Source of the DNA: Anaerolineales bacterium UBA6668
GTDB taxonomy: Bacteria > Chloroflexota > Anaerolineae > Anaerolineales > UBA6668
Direction of reading: 5' to 3'
Length of the DNA stretch: 8,959 nt
Assembly: GCA_002455215.1 (NCBI GenBank)
Contig: DKKK01000165.1
Span: 12,993-21,951, forward strand
The notes beneath the pieces were generated by a model that made no database searches, had not been told where the DNA came from, and was given only the letters and a program-made list of their open reading frames with translations. The translations under genes and the position numbers were made by a program. The number at the start of each line of letters is the position of its first letter. Position 1 is the stretch's first letter. Shown piece by piece: positions 1-6,817 of this stretch.

Positions 1-125
1 ACAAGCTCTTGATATTTTTGCTCAATTTTTGCCAAATCTACAATCAAAAAGGGCGTTTCTTGTTTGTCTGCGAAGGTTTTGATGCGTTCCCAGGTTGCAT
101 GGTCGAAAAAAGGGGCAGTGTTCAT
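1..125 (-). CDS. Fold-III PLP-dependent decarboxylase (Orn/DAP/Arg decarboxylase family), N-terminal fragment
   Basis: Only the first 41 codons are in the window; the gene runs off the left edge. The peptide starts MNTAPFFDHATWERIK and carries TPFLIVDLAKIEQKYQEL at about residues 24-41. That second stretch matches the 'TPFLVxDLxxVxxxYxxL' opening of the alanine-racemase-fold decarboxylases acting on ornithine, lysine, arginine or meso-diaminopimelate, which make polyamines or lysine. The PLP-binding lysine would lie just beyond the edge, so neither substrate nor catalytic competence can be judged. I chose the ATG at 123-125 because it gives the usual short lead before the TPFL motif. A GGAG-like ribosome site lies about 12 bases upstream, inside a small stem. 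The gene follows the SNF2 helicase by 45 bases on the same strand with no clear terminator, so it may be last in that operon. Family assignment is fairly good; substrate is unknown. Confidence 0.62.
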   Translation of the reverse strand, partial: MNTAPFFDHATWERIKTFADKQETPFLIVDLAKIEQKYQEL

Positions 126-135
126 AGCGGTGTGA

Positions 136-149
136 TTCTCCAATGAGAA
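136..149 (-). promoter_or_regulatory. Small stem-loop overlapping the ribosome site of the decarboxylase gene
   Basis: Read on the minus strand, TTCTC-ATTG-GAGAA forms a perfect 5-bp stem with a 4-base loop. The right arm and loop contain the GGAG that is the only Shine-Dalgarno-like string ahead of the decarboxylase ATG. Folding would partly hide this site. The stem is short and weak, so it may be chance. Confidence 0.25.
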
Positions 150-170
150 AGGCGTGGGTGGGTAGGTTGG

Positions 171-3100
171 TTATTTGCTAAACAATTGGTTAATTTCATT
201 CGCATCCAAATTTTTGAAGAAACTGGATTCGCTGGTGATGAGTTGTTCAACCAATGCCTTTTTGCTTTCTTGCAACTGTAGTATTTTTTCTTCTACGGTA
301 TCGCGAGTAATGAACTTATAAATAAAGACGGGTTTGTCTTGCCCAATACGGTGCGCACGGTCAGTGGCTTGCATTTCGGCGGCTGGATTCCACCACGGGT
401 CTACCAGCAAAACATAGTCAGCGGCAGTTAGATTGAGCCCGACACCGCCTGCTTTTAGGCTGAGTAGAAAAAAGGTGATTTCAGGGGTATTCTGAAATTG
501 GTCAACTTGGGTTTGGCGGTCTTCCGTTTTTCCATCTAGGTAGGAATATAATAGCCCTTCGTCATCCATTTGTCGCCGAATGAGCTTTAGCATTTGCGTA
601 AACTGTGAAAATACCAACGTTTTGTGTCCTTCTGCATGTAAAGTTTGCAGAGTTTCTAAGATGGCTTCAAATTTAGCAGAAGTGCCGCTGTAGGTGGAGT
701 GGATTAATCGTGGGTGATTGCAAATTTGCCGTAAGCGAAGCAAGCCCTCCAATATTTTCATGCGGGCTTTGACAATGCCCTCGCTTTGCATCAGTCCCAT
801 AATCTCCATGCGAAAATTATCGCGCGTTTGTTCATAGAGACGCTTTTGCCCGGGCTCCATTTCTAAATAAATAATGCGCTCGGTACGAGGGGGCAGTTCG
901 GGGGCAACTTGTGCTTTGGTGCGGCGCAGGATAAACGGATAAACCATTTTTCGCAATAAGTCTGCCGTTTGTGCGTCTTTTTTGCTTTCAATTTGTTTGG
1001 CAAATTCTGAGCGAAAGTAGTCTTGACTGCCTAACATACCGGGATTCAGAAAAGCAAATTGTGACCACAACTCAAAAGTGGAGTTTTCTACTGGGGTGCC
1101 GGTCATGGTAAGGCGGTATTTGGCACGCAGTAAGCGGCTGGAACGGCTGGTTTGGGCAAGCGGGTTTTTAATGGCTTGTGCTTCGTCTAGGATGACGTAA
1201 TCAAATTCATATGTACGGAAAAACTCAATATCACGGTTCATAACCCCGTAGGTAGTGAGAACCACATCGTATTGTTCAAATAGGCTGGTATCCTTTTCGC
1301 GAGTGATGCCATGAAAGTTAAAAAAGCGCAAATCGGGGGTAAAGCGGCTGGCTTCGCGCTCCCAGTTTGCGAGTAGGCTTCGTGGCACGACCAATAAGTG
1401 GGCAGATTGCGCCATTTGGTTGGCTTTTAGGTATTGCAGGAATGCTAGCACTTGTATGGTTTTGCCCAAGCCCATATCATCTGCCAAAATCCCCCCTAAT
1501 GCGCTTGCTCGCAAGAAGTTAAGCCAATCTATGCCATATTTTTGGTAAGGGCGTAATTCTCCCTGGAATTTGTTTGGGATTTCCAAGGGCACAATTCCGG
1601 TGTGTTCCTTGAGCAACGAAAGCCGCTCTCTAAATTTTGTATCGGCATTGATTTGCACATCTGCCGCTTCAAGCGCATCCAATAAGGTCATGTGTTGGGT
1701 AGAAATTCGCAGTTCATTTTCTTCGTCCCCCTCCTCGGCAAAATGGAAAAGGTGTTTATACTTTTGAAGCCATTCATCGGGAATTTCCCCCAGCGTGTCA
1801 TCACTCAGTTTGACAAAGCGGTTGTTTTTGCGAATTGCCTGCCCAAATTCGCGGAGCGAGAGCAAGGCGTCTCCATATTGAATATTGGCATTGATGCCAA
1901 ACCAATCAATACCACTCGAAATTTGTAAGCTCATCTTTGGCTGATTTCGGTTTACTTTGACTGATTTAATGTTTTCTTCACCAAAAATCGCGAACCCATC
2001 ACTTGCCAGGCGATTGATATGAGATAGCAAAAAGTCGAGTACGCTAATTCTGCTCCGCAATTGAAATTGATGAGGCGATTGGGATGCAGTTGGGCGTTTT
2101 AAGCCATTTTGTGCATTGGGTAAAGCATCCGCAATTTCAAACTCAGCTTGCAAATCGCGTTCCCCTTCTATAATTGTCAATGGATCTTCCGGGGTGGAAA
2201 GTGCAAATGTCTCCAAACTTGCCGGGTGATAAGGTAAAACGAGTGTGCCGTAGCCAAAGTGTAGCTCAACCCATAAATTTCCCTCCGATTCTACTAAATG
2301 CAAACGCTTTTGCGGTTCTTGTTTGGGCATTTTTGTGATTTGCAAAACAGGTCCAGCAAGTTTGAATTTTTCAGCAAGGGTGGGGAAGTAATTTTGTAAA
2401 AAGTTTGCTTCAAATTCGGCAGGTATTTCAATTTCAGGCAGATTATGTAATTCAAAGATTAACGTTTTCGGGATATTTGGCGAAAACTTAAAAGCCTGAT
2501 ACTGATAAAAAAACCAATTACTTTTTTCTGAATTAATATTCAACTCGGAAATAGGGCAATGGGGTTGATTCGGCAATGAAAAAACTGGAGAAATCACTAA
2601 TTTCCCATCACGCCGTTCCAAGAAGATCTGAGCAATGGCATAATCTTTTAAAATTTTGAGCAGATGCAAACTTCCGCCGGATTCTTTTTGTAAGATAATG
2701 GCTTCTGGAATGTTTAACAAATAATTTAAATTCGTCATGGATACTTTTTCGTAATCCCATGCGCTTGAGCGAATCATCGCCAATAAATTGCCCAACTGCA
2801 CAATTTCTGGAGTAGAAGCAAGCGATTTTTCGTACTCTTTTTCCCCCCGCCATTCGGATAAAGCATGAAATTTTAGTTCTTGTTCATTTATCAAATACTG
2901 TGCTAATGTTTCTCCAACCAATTCATCCCCTGCGTCATTGACCGGTAAATCGGCGCTAGAGTAGGATAATGAATACGGTACTAATGCTGTTGTATGGTGG
3001 AGATCCAGAACAAAAATGGGAATATAGCCTTTGGCTGTATTCCGCGTGCGTTTGATGGCTTTGCTGGTGTTTAAGCGAATTAAAGAACCAGCTCTTTGGT

Positions 3101-3437
3101 GAAAATTGTATTCTGGAGATTTCTCCAGATAACGCAAGTATCTTTCTGCCGTAATGATTTGGTGTACACAAGCGTTTTGTTTACAAGAACAAGTGAATTT
3201 GAATTCGCCACTTTCTGGTAAGTACTCAATCGTAGTGGTATGCTCAACATCTTTCTTTAGCTTAAATTGCATTTGGTAAAGGTAGATACCTTCGGCTAGT
3301 ACCGTGAGTTCCCCTTGAGCACGGTATTTTTCTAGCTCTAAGCGAACTTTAAAGGAGAGATACCAAATCCAACCCTGAACCAATAGGCTCAGTTTTTCTG
3401 AGTCAGGGAATTGTGCGGATGCTTTGCTTATATTCAT
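171..3437 (-). CDS. SWIM zinc-finger SNF2-family helicase/ATPase (HepA/RapA-like superfamily 2)
   Basis: This 1088-residue protein is a superfamily 2 DNA-dependent ATPase of the bacterial SNF2 type, expected to translocate on duplex DNA and remodel protein-DNA complexes in the cytoplasm. A SWIM zinc motif, CxC-x4-CxH, sits at residues 83-92 (C83, C85, C90, H92). Residues about 110-615 are a long divergent region, probably the bacterial SNF2-associated part. The motor follows: Walker A DDMGLGKT at 653-660, Walker B DEAQ at 751-754 (Q in place of H), motif III TMTGTPVEN at 777-785, and a C-terminal RecA lobe at about 925-1060 with VFSQFTQ at 942-948, AGGVGLNL at 996-1003 and motif VI QATDRAHRIGQ at 1023-1033. 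All core motifs are intact, so it should be an active ATPase. The ATG lies 5 bases after the SpoIIM stop with no good Shine-Dalgarno site, suggesting translational coupling. Family is certain; biological role is not. Such genes occur both as housekeeping genes and in defence loci, and no other defence gene is visible here. Confidence 0.95.
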   Translation of the reverse strand: MNISKASAQFPDSEKLSLLVQGWIWYLSFKVRLELEKYRAQGELTVLAEGIYLYQMQFKLKKDVEHTTTIEYLPESGEFKFTCSCKQNACVHQIITAERYLRYLEKSPEYNFHQRAGSLIRLNTSKAIKRTRNTAKGYIPIFVLDLHHTTALVPYSLSYSSADLPVNDAGDELVGETLAQYLINEQELKFHALSEWRGEKEYEKSLASTPEIVQLGNLLAMIRSSAWDYEKVSMTNLNYLLNIPEAIILQKESGGSLHLLKILKDYAIAQIFLERRDGKLVISPVFSLPNQPHCPISELNINSEKSNWFFYQYQAFKFSPNIPKTLIFELHNLPEIEIPAEFEANFLQNYFPTLAEKFKLAGPVLQITKMPKQEPQKRLHLVESEGNLWVELHFGYGTLVLPYHPASLETFALSTPEDPLTIIEGERDLQAEFEIADALPNAQNGLKRPTASQSPHQFQLRSRISVLDFLLSHINRLASDGFAIFGEENIKSVKVNRNQPKMSLQISSGIDWFGINANIQYGDALLSLREFGQAIRKNNRFVKLSDDTLGEIPDEWLQKYKHLFHFAEEGDEENELRISTQHMTLLDALEAADVQINADTKFRERLSLLKEHTGIVPLEIPNKFQGELRPYQKYGIDWLNFLRASALGGILADDMGLGKTIQVLAFLQYLKANQMAQSAHLLVVPRSLLANWEREASRFTPDLRFFNFHGITREKDTSLFEQYDVVLTTYGVMNRDIEFFRTYEFDYVILDEAQAIKNPLAQTSRSSRLLRAKYRLTMTGTPVENSTFELWSQFAFLNPGMLGSQDYFRSEFAKQIESKKDAQTADLLRKMVYPFILRRTKAQVAPELPPRTERIIYLEMEPGQKRLYEQTRDNFRMEIMGLMQSEGIVKARMKILEGLLRLRQICNHPRLIHSTYSGTSAKFEAILETLQTLHAEGHKTLVFSQFTQMLKLIRRQMDDEGLLYSYLDGKTEDRQTQVDQFQNTPEITFFLLSLKAGGVGLNLTAADYVLLVDPWWNPAAEMQATDRAHRIGQDKPVFIYKFITRDTVEEKILQLQESKKALVEQLITSESSFFKNLDANEINQLFSK

Positions 3438-3442
3438 AGTTG

Positions 3443-4444
3443 TTAACGGAATTCGGAAGTTTTTTCCCCATTGATTATCGTTAGGGAAGTTTTTCTGCCA
3501 GCGGAGAGTGCGTAAACGTAAAAACTACCACCCACCACCAATCCCACCACCCACTTTGCCCAAACTGGAATGCTGTCATTGGGCGAGATGTTACTTTCTA
3601 TGATACCAGCCAGCAGAAGCAAGGGAATCACCATCAATACCAACTGGAAGGCTTGTCGCGCGGCAATTTGCAAGGCAGTCACGCGGCTATAGAAGCCCGG
3701 TCGCAATAGCGCCCAACCGAGCATCAGCCCGGATTGTCCCGCCAAAAATATCATGGTCAACTCTAATACGCCGTGCCCGATTACAAACTCCCATAGTTTC
3801 CACCCCAGCCCATAGACAGCGGTATAACCGGTCAGCACTCCTAATAGTAGTCCGTTCAGTACCAGCATGTAAGCAGTGAATATCCCAAAGGTTACTCCGC
3901 CAGCGAATGCCATTAGACTCACTTGGATATTGTTACTGGCGATAAATGAGCCGGTTTCGGGTCGCTCTTCCAGCGGGATATCTTGCCAGAGTTCTCCGCC
4001 CTCCACAATGGGTAGTAGCGATTGCGCTTCTGCTGGGAGCAGATAGTAGGCACTAGCAGGGTAATAATAAGTCACAAAACCTGTTAAAATTGCTGGTATA
4101 ATGAATAAACAAGCCGAAACCCAAAAATACACGATGTTTTTGCGAAATAATTGCGGGAACCCGTGACTGAAATACTTGATAATTTGTCTAAATTGATTGG
4201 GCGGTTGGCGATACAAAACGCCGTGGGCTTGTAGAACAAGCTGGTTGAGATAGGTTGATACCGCTTGCTGGGGAAATTCTCGTTTTGCCAGTGCAAAATC
4301 TGATGCAGTATCGCGGTATAGATTTGCCATCTCTTCCAACTGCTGTGCGTTTAAATTCGCCAAATTATGTTGCGCAATTGCCATCAACCTTTCGAGTTGT
4401 TTCCAACGCTCACTGCGAGCCTTTAAAAATTCTTCCGTTTTCAT
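3443..4444 (-). CDS. Stage II sporulation protein M (SpoIIM)-family integral membrane protein
   Basis: This 333-residue membrane protein belongs to the SpoIIM/DUF95 family. The family is named for the Bacillus engulfment protein but is widespread in non-sporulating bacteria. A soluble N-terminus of about 100 residues (starting MKTEEFLKARSERW) precedes hydrophobic segments at roughly 103-127, 175-193, 194-214, 221-247, 265-286 and 295-313. Family hallmarks are NNIQVSLMAFAGG at about 171-183 and GHGVLE at 223-228. I chose the ATG at 4442-4444. The open frame extends 8 codons further to a TTG at 4466-4468, but that would overlap the divergent RDD gene, and the MKTEEF start matches how family members usually begin. 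It is divergent from an RDD gene 18 bases away, a pairing known from other phyla where MoxR-type ATPase and DUF58 genes often accompany it. Here a SNF2 helicase follows instead, 5 bases after the stop. The exact function in non-sporulating bacteria is unknown. Confidence 0.88.
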   Translation of the reverse strand: MKTEEFLKARSERWKQLERLMAIAQHNLANLNAQQLEEMANLYRDTASDFALAKREFPQQAVSTYLNQLVLQAHGVLYRQPPNQFRQIIKYFSHGFPQLFRKNIVYFWVSACLFIIPAILTGFVTYYYPASAYYLLPAEAQSLLPIVEGGELWQDIPLEERPETGSFIASNNIQVSLMAFAGGVTFGIFTAYMLVLNGLLLGVLTGYTAVYGLGWKLWEFVIGHGVLELTMIFLAGQSGLMLGWALLRPGFYSRVTALQIAARQAFQLVLMVIPLLLLAGIIESNISPNDSIPVWAKWVVGLVVGGSFYVYALSAGRKTSLTIINGEKTSEFR

Positions 4445-4462
4445 AGCACAGGTTAAAGTCAG

Positions 4463-5275
4463 ATGCAAGAAGTTTCAGAGTTTGAGATACAAACCCCCGA
4501 GCGAGTCAGTTTGGGTTATGCCCTGGCAGATATTGGCGCACGATTTATGGCGTGTGCGATTGACACTGCAATTATCGGGGTGATTTTACTATTTATCAAT
4601 GGGTTAGTTTTTGTTCTGATGCTAATCCCATTTGAAAGTGTACTGCTAGATTCTGCCTTTTCTATTTTCATTGGTTTGTTGATTTTGCTTCAGTTGGCAG
4701 TTTTCCTCGGTTATTATATCTTCTTTGAGCAGTTTTGGAATGGGCAAACGCCGGGCAAGTATGTATTAGGATTACGGGTACTCAATCAACAAGGCGTGCC
4801 AGTGAGTTTCGCCGAAGTTGTCATCCGCAACCTATTGCGCCTTGCCGATTTTTTGCCCGGCTCCTACACAGTAGGCGTTGTTTCCATGTTGTTCAACCGA
4901 CAGGGGTTAAGACTAGGAGATTTGGCGGCGGGTACAATGGTGGTATATGACCAGAAAAAAGTAGCGCTTGAACAAGTAAAAAACAGCTTACAAGCCGCCA
5001 ATGTAGACGCCACCATGCAACAATTTGAGCATGTAGATTTACCGCTGTTAGATACGGCTGGCGAACATGCGGGCATTTGGCATGCCCTACAACTCATTCA
5101 AACCCCACAATCTGGCTGGCTAAATCGCAATGGTGTGATTAAGCATTTGTACCAACAAATTTTGTCAGCAACTCAATTTTCCGAAGAATATTGGATGAGT
5201 GAGAACAAAGCAAACTTTCTCCGGCAAGTCTATCTTTATAATCTTGTACATAAGGAGCAAGAGCGTATTTTCTGA
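4463..5275 (+). CDS. RDD-family membrane protein with a long C-terminal soluble tail
   Basis: This 270-residue RDD-family inner-membrane protein shows the family signatures in order: GARFMACAIDTAI at 25-37 (conserved R27 and D34, a variant of the R/D/D pattern), GQTPGKYVLGLRV at 94-106, RNLLRLADFLP at 122-132 and GLRLGDLAAGTMVV at 148-161. Strong membrane segments lie at about 35-57 and 64-87, with a weaker one near 130-145. Residues about 165-270 form a non-membrane tail that I do not recognise, rich in Q, E and aromatic residues; many RDD proteins end soon after the GDLAAGT motif. The ATG at 4463 has only a weak AGG site 10 bases upstream. Its promoter must lie within the start of the divergent SpoIIM gene, since only 18 bases separate the two. 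RDD proteins have been proposed as transport or ion-exchange related and often accompany SpoIIM; the precise role here is unknown. Confidence 0.87.
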   Translation: MQEVSEFEIQTPERVSLGYALADIGARFMACAIDTAIIGVILLFINGLVFVLMLIPFESVLLDSAFSIFIGLLILLQLAVFLGYYIFFEQFWNGQTPGKYVLGLRVLNQQGVPVSFAEVVIRNLLRLADFLPGSYTVGVVSMLFNRQGLRLGDLAAGTMVVYDQKKVALEQVKNSLQAANVDATMQQFEHVDLPLLDTAGEHAGIWHALQLIQTPQSGWLNRNGVIKHLYQQILSATQFSEEYWMSENKANFLRQVYLYNLVHKEQERIF

Positions 5276-5296
5276 ATGGGAAAGTAAGTGTATAAT
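5268..5296 (+). promoter_or_regulatory. Candidate sigma-70 type promoter for the receiver-ATPase gene
   Basis: A perfect TATAAT lies at 5291-5296 in the AT-rich gap after the RDD gene. The hexamer 17 bases upstream (TTTTCT, 5268-5273) matches TTGACA at only three positions, so the -35 is weak. Transcription would start near 5303, giving a leader of about 64 bases before the ATG at 5367. There is no terminator hairpin after RDD, so read-through from that gene is also possible. Confidence 0.45.
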
Positions 5297-5339
5297 TGAT
5301 ATTAGATGGAAAACAGGTTTATTTAGGAAGTGAGTGCGA

Positions 5340-5360
5340 ATGATTATTAATGGAAACTGA
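5340..5360 (+). CDS. Possible six-codon leader peptide ahead of the receiver-ATPase gene
   Basis: ATG-ATT-ATT-AAT-GGA-AAC-TGA encodes MIINGN. It has a good AGGAAG ribosome site at 5325-5330, 9 bases upstream of its ATG. It ends 6 bases before the ATG of the receiver-ATPase gene (5367), is in the same frame, and has a better ribosome site than that gene, so re-initiation or coupling is plausible. A frame this short can arise by chance. Confidence 0.25.
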   Translation: MIINGN

Positions 5361-5366
5361 TTCAAC

Positions 5367-6719
5367 ATGGCTAAAATTCTTGTCATTGACGACGATATTG
5401 ATGTACGACAAATTTTGCAGGTGATGCTAAAACGCGGTGGACACGAAGTTTCCTTGGCGCAAGGCGGGCTGAGTGGCGTAGAAATGGCGAGCAGTCAGGT
5501 TTACGACTTGGTTATTACCGATGTAATGATGCCAGACATGGATGGCTACGAAGTTACCAAGCGACTGCGCACCCACGCCAATACCAAAGACCAGTTGATA
5601 CTCATCCTGACAGCACGTGCCCAACCAGCAGATTATCAAGCGGCAATGGCGGCAGGCGCAGATGCCTACCTTTCCAAACCGGTCACCCATGATATGCTCA
5701 ATATGCGTGTGGCAGAACTTCTGCGCATTAAGGATATTCGCCAAAACCAACCGCCCAATGGACTCCGTACCCCACTCAGCGTTTCACAGCCCTTACGCCC
5801 AGCGACAACCGGAAGTTTGTCAGACAAACCTAGCAATGCCGCCAGTGCGACTCCGAGCGCAATAGAACCTGCCCGCACCGCAGAACCCAAGCCGACTAGC
5901 TCTGCTCAACCATCCACCCATCCAGAAGCAACTGTCAAAGAGTTGGAACAGCGCGGAGTTGGCAAAAGCCCAGAACCCCCGGTGGTTCCTGCCGCCCCTA
6001 ACCTAGCAGAAATTGCCCAAACACTCAAATTTGTCACTTGCCTGAGCTTGCGTGGTGGAGTGGGGACGACTACCCTGGCGGTCAACACTGCTCTGCAATT
6101 GGTAAAAGCTCGCAAGAAGGTTTGCTTGTTGGATTTGTCGCCCAATGTTGGGCATGTGGCGCTCCAACTTGGGCTTAAACCAGACCCAACTTGGCAAGAA
6201 ATGGCGCCGGAGCCCGACCCGCGCTACGTTGGCAAATTATTGCTAAAACATACCAGTGGACTGTTTGTGCTTGCCGCCCCCACCAAACCCTTGCAACGCA
6301 CGTTGCACATCAATGCTTTTACACACTTGTGCAAAGTTTTGAGCGGTTTTTTCCACTATGTCGTGATAGATGGTCTTACTTGGCCCAGTGAATTAACCAG
6401 CGAGATTGTGCGTAATTCCAAGCAAATTCTCTTGCCGCTATCGCCAGAAATTGGTGCGGTTCACACGCTAAAACACGTCTTGCGTTACTTTGCTGGCACA
6501 CAACTGAACTGCACGCCACAGGTTGTCCTAAACCAAATTCAGCCGAATCAAACCTTGCCCACTGCGGCAATTGAAAAGGCACTCGGGCAGACTCTTGCCG
6601 CTAGCTTGCCATACGAGCCTGAGCAGTACCAAGCCTTGCTACACGGAAAACCCCTGAGTCTCTCTCAACCGCAGAGCGCCTTCGTGCAAGCCTTGCAAAC
6701 CTTTACCCAAAACTGGTAG
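5367..6719 (+). CDS. Response-regulator receiver fused to a CpaE/MinD-like ParA-superfamily ATPase
   Basis: This 450-residue cytoplasmic protein has three parts. Residues 1-122 are a CheY-type receiver with its full active site: acidic pair D8/D9, phospho-acceptor D52 in TDVMMPDMDG, switch T82 and K104 in SKP. Residues about 127-215 are a low-complexity linker rich in P, A, S and T. Residues about 219-450 form a SIMIBI/ParA-type ATPase: P-loop RGGVGTTT at 229-236, a second acidic motif LLDLSPN around D256, and Walker B-like YVVID ending at D335. The deviant Walker A normally reads KGGxGKT, but here both lysines are replaced (R229, T234). CpaE proteins commonly read RGGVG[A/T][S/T]T, so this supports a CpaE-like assignment over MinD. 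CpaE directs placement of Flp/Tad pilus secretion machinery, but no tad or cpa gene is visible in this window. The ATG at 5367 gives an exact receiver start (MAKILVIDDD); its own ribosome site is poor. It converges on the PIG-L gene. Architecture is certain, role inferred. Confidence 0.9.
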   Translation: MAKILVIDDDIDVRQILQVMLKRGGHEVSLAQGGLSGVEMASSQVYDLVITDVMMPDMDGYEVTKRLRTHANTKDQLILILTARAQPADYQAAMAAGADAYLSKPVTHDMLNMRVAELLRIKDIRQNQPPNGLRTPLSVSQPLRPATTGSLSDKPSNAASATPSAIEPARTAEPKPTSSAQPSTHPEATVKELEQRGVGKSPEPPVVPAAPNLAEIAQTLKFVTCLSLRGGVGTTTLAVNTALQLVKARKKVCLLDLSPNVGHVALQLGLKPDPTWQEMAPEPDPRYVGKLLLKHTSGLFVLAAPTKPLQRTLHINAFTHLCKVLSGFFHYVVIDGLTWPSELTSEIVRNSKQILLPLSPEIGAVHTLKHVLRYFAGTQLNCTPQVVLNQIQPNQTLPTAAIEKALGQTLAASLPYEPEQYQALLHGKPLSLSQPQSAFVQALQTFTQNW

Positions 6720-6728
6720 GCTGTGCTC

Positions 6729-6803
6729 GGCATGGGGCAGGCAACTTTCATGCGTGCTGAAGATAATCTGGGGAGAACCCCATGCACACTTTTATCCCAT
6801 GCC
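6729..6803. repeat. Cluster of GCATGGG inverted repeats between convergent genes
   Basis: One left arm, GGCATGGGG at 6729-6737, is complementary to two alternative right arms: CCCCATGC at 6778-6785 (perfect 8 bp) and CCCATGCC at 6796-6803 (perfect 8 bp). A third, tight hairpin, TGGGG-AGAA-CCCCA at 6769-6782, competes with the first pairing. Four CATG tetramers fall within about 75 bases. The stretch is non-coding between the ends of the receiver-ATPase and PIG-L genes. A role in transcription termination for both strands or in 3'-end stability is the simplest reading. Confidence 0.6.
6769..6782. terminator. Candidate bidirectional terminator hairpin between convergent genes
   Basis: TGGGG-AGAA-CCCCA is a compact GC-rich hairpin about 50 bases after the receiver-ATPase stop and about 35 bases after the PIG-L stop on the other strand. 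On the plus strand it is followed by TGCACACTTTTA, so the T-run is short and delayed. On the minus strand there is no T-run. It may therefore be a weak or factor-assisted terminator. Confidence 0.35.
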
Positions 6804-6817
6804 CAATCAATTTTTCG

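Noticed and set aside
3526..3553. G-rich run on the minus strand near the SpoIIM 3' end that could form a two-layer G-quadruplex
   Set aside because: It is explained by valine and glycine codons of the last membrane segment, and only three GGG runs occur, so no stable three-layer structure is expected.
4440..4468. A TTGCAT / 17-base spacer / TATGAA promoter-like pair on the minus strand spanning both divergent start codons
   Set aside because: The hexamers match consensus at only 3 and 4 positions, and transcription would begin downstream of the preferred SpoIIM ATG, so it could not drive that start.
4445..4468. Longer SpoIIM start at a TTG (4466-4468) adding 8 residues
   Set aside because: It overlaps the divergent RDD gene, uses a rare start codon, and the added residues do not resemble family N-termini; ATG at 4442-4444 is better.
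171..5275. Possible anti-phage defence island built around the SNF2 helicase
   Set aside because: No nuclease, methyltransferase, other defence effector or mobile-element gene lies nearby; the neighbours are membrane and metabolic genes.
5427..6582. Several open frames of 64-107 codons on the minus strand and other frames inside the receiver-ATPase gene
   Set aside because: They overlap a gene with clear conserved domains, show no recognisable motif, and are typical antisense shadows of GC-biased coding sequence.
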